A stretch of 64,000 bases of DNA from Qipengyuania aestuarii (GTDB lineage Bacteria; Pseudomonadota; Alphaproteobacteria; Sphingomonadales; Sphingomonadaceae). Every line of letters begins with the position of its first letter. The first letter of the stretch is position 1. Below, one piece after another: positions 61,989 through 64,000 of the stretch. The stretch is taken from contig NZ_JAIGNP010000001.1 of the NCBI RefSeq assembly GCF_019711535.1, positions 620,001 through 684,000 of the forward strand, written 5' to 3'. The notes under the pieces were generated by a model that was given only the letters and a program-made list of their open reading frames with translations, did no database searches and was not told the origin of the DNA. The translations under genes were made by a program, and so were the position numbers.

Positions 61989-62183
61989 TCATTGCGGATT
62001 CCAGCGCCTATAGCACCAGTTCTCGCATAGGCGCACCGTTTTGGTATCAGGCTGCCAATCTTGACAATTTTCCATGCAAATTTCGAAATTTCGTTCGTTG
62101 GAGCCAGGGCCTGCCTGAAGAGGCGACGCAGCGACGCCAAGAGCTAAAGCCAATAAACCAGCTTTTCTTGTTATTCTGTTCAT
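61989..62183 (-). CDS. Small exported peptide with twin CX3C motifs
   Basis: 64 residues, ATG 62183 with GGAGAACGGC. A signal peptide (KAGLLALALGVAASPLQAG) leaves a mature part of about 36 residues. It contains CMENC and CENWC, i.e. two CX3C motifs separated by 12 residues, with aromatic residues around them (QDWQPD, CYRRWNPQ). The arrangement recalls helical hairpin proteins with two disulfides. No homologue is recognised. The gene lies beside ettA on the opposite strand. Confidence 0.6.
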   Translation of the reverse strand: MNRITRKAGLLALALGVAASPLQAGPGSNERNFEICMENCQDWQPDTKTVRLCENWCYRRWNPQ

Positions 62184-62509
62184 GCCGTTCTCCAATTCTA
62201 GATACGCCAGGTAGGCGCCAATTAAAGCTGTCTGAATTGGATTATTTTTGCAAGTTTGTTTCGCTTTAACTCGCGGTTTTAGTATTTTTACCTATAAAAT
62301 GAAAAAGTGCATTTACACTAGACTGCTAGGGCAACTCTCCTCCGGCCCAGTATTGTGGATTGCAAATTTGGGTTTTTGTCATCGTCGCGAAAACTCACTT
62401 AACGGTCGACAAAAACTACGGCTGCCGATGAAGTCTCACGATGATCGATCCGACAAGGGGGATTGACTCATTACTTGGTCCGCACCGGCTATGCCAAACG
62501 CGAACCTGA
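62184..62509. other. AT-rich intergenic stretch
   Basis: About 325 bp, AT-richer than surrounding sequence, between the small peptide gene and the EEP hydrolase stop. A 72-codon plus-strand frame exists but shows no ribosome-binding site or family features. It presumably holds the promoter for the peptide gene; nothing else is recognised. Confidence 0.5.
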
Positions 62510-63634
62510 CTATTGCTCCCCCTCCACACGGTCCTTAGCCGTATCTTCCTCGAACTCTTCCATCACCTCGTTCGCCTCGTCCTCGTCCTCGGCGCTGGGG
62601 CCCTCGACGTTTTCGTTGCGGATGCGGGCTGCTTCAGGGTCGAGGCACAGGCGTGCCATGAAGGGGCGGTGGTCGGAGCCGACCGATTTGCCGACCTCCA
62701 TCTCGCCCAGCAGGAATTCCTCGGTCACGAACAGGTGATCGAGCGGCCAGCCCAGCCACACCATGCCGGCCGGGAAGCTGGCATAGGTGCCACGGCCTTT
62801 ACGCGGGTCGAGCAGGCCGCCGATGTCGGTGAACAGGCGCGTGGTGTCGGACCACGCGACATCGTTGAAATCGCCGATGGCCAGCACCGGCATCGCCAGA
62901 TCACGCGCCATACGGGCGGCGACGACAATTTCCGCGTCGCGCTCTTCCGTATCCTGCTTCGGCTTGGGCGGACGGGGGTGCAGACCGATCACGCGGAAGC
63001 TGTGCCCGCCGGCTTCCAGCGTGGCGAAGACCGAAGGCGTGTCCTTTTGCGCCAGATCCTGGATCGACGAATTGCTCATCGGCAGGCGCGAGGCGAACAT
63101 GATGCCGTAGGTATTGTCGAGCGGCCGGTCGATCCGCCCCGGATAGTCTTCCAGCACGCCCGCCACGGCATCAGCCCAGGCCTGATCGGTCTCAGTCAGC
63201 AGGACGATGTCGGGATCGAAGCGCCGGATCAGGTCGATCGTGCGGCCGTATTCGCGGTTCTTCTGGAGGACGTTGAGAGTAAGCAGGCTGAAGCAGCCCT
63301 CCCCCCGGCCCTCGCCCTCGGCGACCTGCGCGATATCGGTCGGCACCAGCGGCGTATAAGGGAGAACACGGTAGAACTGCCAAGTACTCGCCACGATCAG
63401 CGCCAACGGCACCCAGGGCCGCCATGCCTTGTCGACGAACCACAAGACAAAGGCACTGGCGATCATGGCAAGCAGGATCTGGATCCGCGGGAAATCCCAG
63501 ATGCGGATCCACCACTGGTTGAAATCGGTAGTGCTCATGAGCGACCCCGCCACCAGTGCGATGGCGAAAATACGCAAGACCCAGATGCCTAATTTGCGCC
63601 ACCCATGGGCGCCCGTACCGATTATCCTAGACAC
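62510..63634 (-). CDS. Membrane-anchored endonuclease/exonuclease/phosphatase (EEP) hydrolase
   Basis: 374 residues, GTG start. Two or three N-terminal helices (IWVLRIFAIALVAGSLM, IQILLAMIASAFVLWFV, WVPLALIVASTWQFY) anchor a C-terminal EEP domain. Catalytic marks are LTLNVLQKN, VLLTETDQAW, IGLHPRPPKP, AIGDFNDVAWS and GSDHRPFMA. An acidic tail (EDEDEANEVMEEFEED) follows. Substrates of such membrane-anchored EEP proteins are unknown; a nucleic acid, phosphoinositide-like or phospholipid substrate is possible. Confidence 0.88.
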   Translation of the reverse strand: MSRIIGTGAHGWRKLGIWVLRIFAIALVAGSLMSTTDFNQWWIRIWDFPRIQILLAMIASAFVLWFVDKAWRPWVPLALIVASTWQFYRVLPYTPLVPTDIAQVAEGEGRGEGCFSLLTLNVLQKNREYGRTIDLIRRFDPDIVLLTETDQAWADAVAGVLEDYPGRIDRPLDNTYGIMFASRLPMSNSSIQDLAQKDTPSVFATLEAGGHSFRVIGLHPRPPKPKQDTEERDAEIVVAARMARDLAMPVLAIGDFNDVAWSDTTRLFTDIGGLLDPRKGRGTYASFPAGMVWLGWPLDHLFVTEEFLLGEMEVGKSVGSDHRPFMARLCLDPEAARIRNENVEGPSAEDEDEANEVMEEFEEDTAKDRVEGEQ

Positions 63635-63756
63635 AAGGCCCCCTAAGCTGACGACGAGAGGCAGGCGCTACAGGGAGAAACGGAAAGCGTCCATGTCCCG
63701 GCATCCACTTTCACCGGCGCTGTAAACCGCGCGTTCCATCCTTGTCGGACGCTCGT

Positions 63757-63786
63757 TTGACATGCCCCACCATCCTTTGACACAAT
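63757..63786 (+). promoter_or_regulatory. Candidate promoter of the FKBP gene
   Basis: A consensus TTGACA (63757-63762) is followed after 18 bp by CACAAT (63781-63786), 87 bp before the FKBP start. A second TTGACA lies at 63777-63782. Confidence 0.35.
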
Positions 63787-63872
63787 AGTGCTCAAGGCGC
63801 CCGGTTCGCGGGTGCTGTTCCGGACGGCGCAGTTCTCTCGGCGCCGCGAACACGAAATTCAAAGGATTCCCC

Positions 63873-64000
63873 ATGACTACTCCAAGCAACGGTGACACCG
63901 TGACCATCGATTACGTCCTCAAGCGGGGCGACGGCGAAGTGGTCGGCAATACCGAAGAAGCAGGCCCCCAGCAGGTCCAGCTTGGCGCCGGACAGATCTT
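63873..64000 (+). CDS. FKBP-type peptidyl-prolyl isomerase, N-terminal fragment
   Basis: The first 42 codons are in the window; the gene runs off the right edge. The readable start (MTTPSNGDTVTIDYVLKRGD, then GEVVGNTEEAGPQQVQLGAG) matches the FKBP/SlyD-type isomerase N-terminus, which catalyses proline isomerisation during folding. No signal peptide is seen, so it is probably cytoplasmic. Whether it is SlyD-like with a metal-binding tail cannot be seen. Confidence 0.75.
   Translation, partial: MTTPSNGDTVTIDYVLKRGDGEVVGNTEEAGPQQVQLGAGQI

Overview
The window looks like a 64 kb chromosomal piece of an alphaproteobacterium of the order Sphingomonadales, most likely the Erythrobacteraceae (Erythrobacter/Qipengyuania-like). 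The support is high GC with GC-rich third positions, an alphaproteobacterial small SRP RNA beside dnaX, an NDUFS4-like complex I subunit, UrcA and DUF6456 proteins, a GTA-type holin, and gene orders typical of the group (hisZ-serA-serC, dnaX-ybaB, yajC-secD-secF, accB-accC). No plasmid, prophage core, integrase, IS element or CRISPR array was seen.

Layout. 0-3 kb: serine and histidine biosynthesis (hisZ fragment, serA, serC with a structured leader). 3-9.7 kb: a GT4 glycosyltransferase, rarA, an RNase H-fold-like protein that overlaps rarA, glutaminase, tRNA-Thr and tRNA-Tyr, rlmB and a lipoprotein. 9.7-20 kb: hupB, lon, ybaB, dnaX, SRP RNA, a complex I subunit, hrpB, polyprenyl diphosphate synthase and chorismate mutase. 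20-29.8 kb: an Arg/Tyr-rich lipoprotein, a PepSY/response regulator/kinase set, a SIMPL protein, an amidohydrolase, uup with a uracil-DNA glycosylase-family gene, and a divergent DUF6456/XRE pair. 29.8-33 kb: the Sec accessory operon and tRNA-Pro(GGG).

33-50 kb is the accessory part. It holds an orphan GTA holin, a GNAT acetyltransferase, DUF5946, several secreted or membrane orphans (one visibly AT-richer), a PAS-PAS-HWE kinase beside an exported-protein cassette, and a compact sulfide/persulfide detoxification cluster (BigR/SqrR-type ArsR sensor, rhodanese-membrane protein, TauE permease, divergent ETHE1/Blh-type persulfide dioxygenase). It also holds a large DUF4838 exoprotein divergent from an exported ADP-ribosylglycohydrolase lipoprotein, then UrcA and a TbpB-like lipoprotein.

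50-64 kb returns to core functions: aroQ, accBC, NUDIX, a TMEM165/GDT1 transporter behind a yybP-ykoY Mn2+ riboswitch, Lrp and GFA proteins, a kinase-like protein with a degenerate ATPase domain, tRNA-Ile(CAU) and tRNA-Pro(UGG), a MATE exporter, an M28 peptidase, ettA, a twin-CX3C peptide, an EEP-family hydrolase and the start of an FKBP isomerase.

The most rewarding places for follow-up are the Mn2+ riboswitch/GDT1 unit, the persulfide cluster and its palindromic operator, the DUF4838/ADP-ribosylglycohydrolase pair, the degenerate kinase, the orphan holin, and the repeated use of TTG starts embedded in TTGA overlaps. Functions are read from motifs and family knowledge; no database search was possible.
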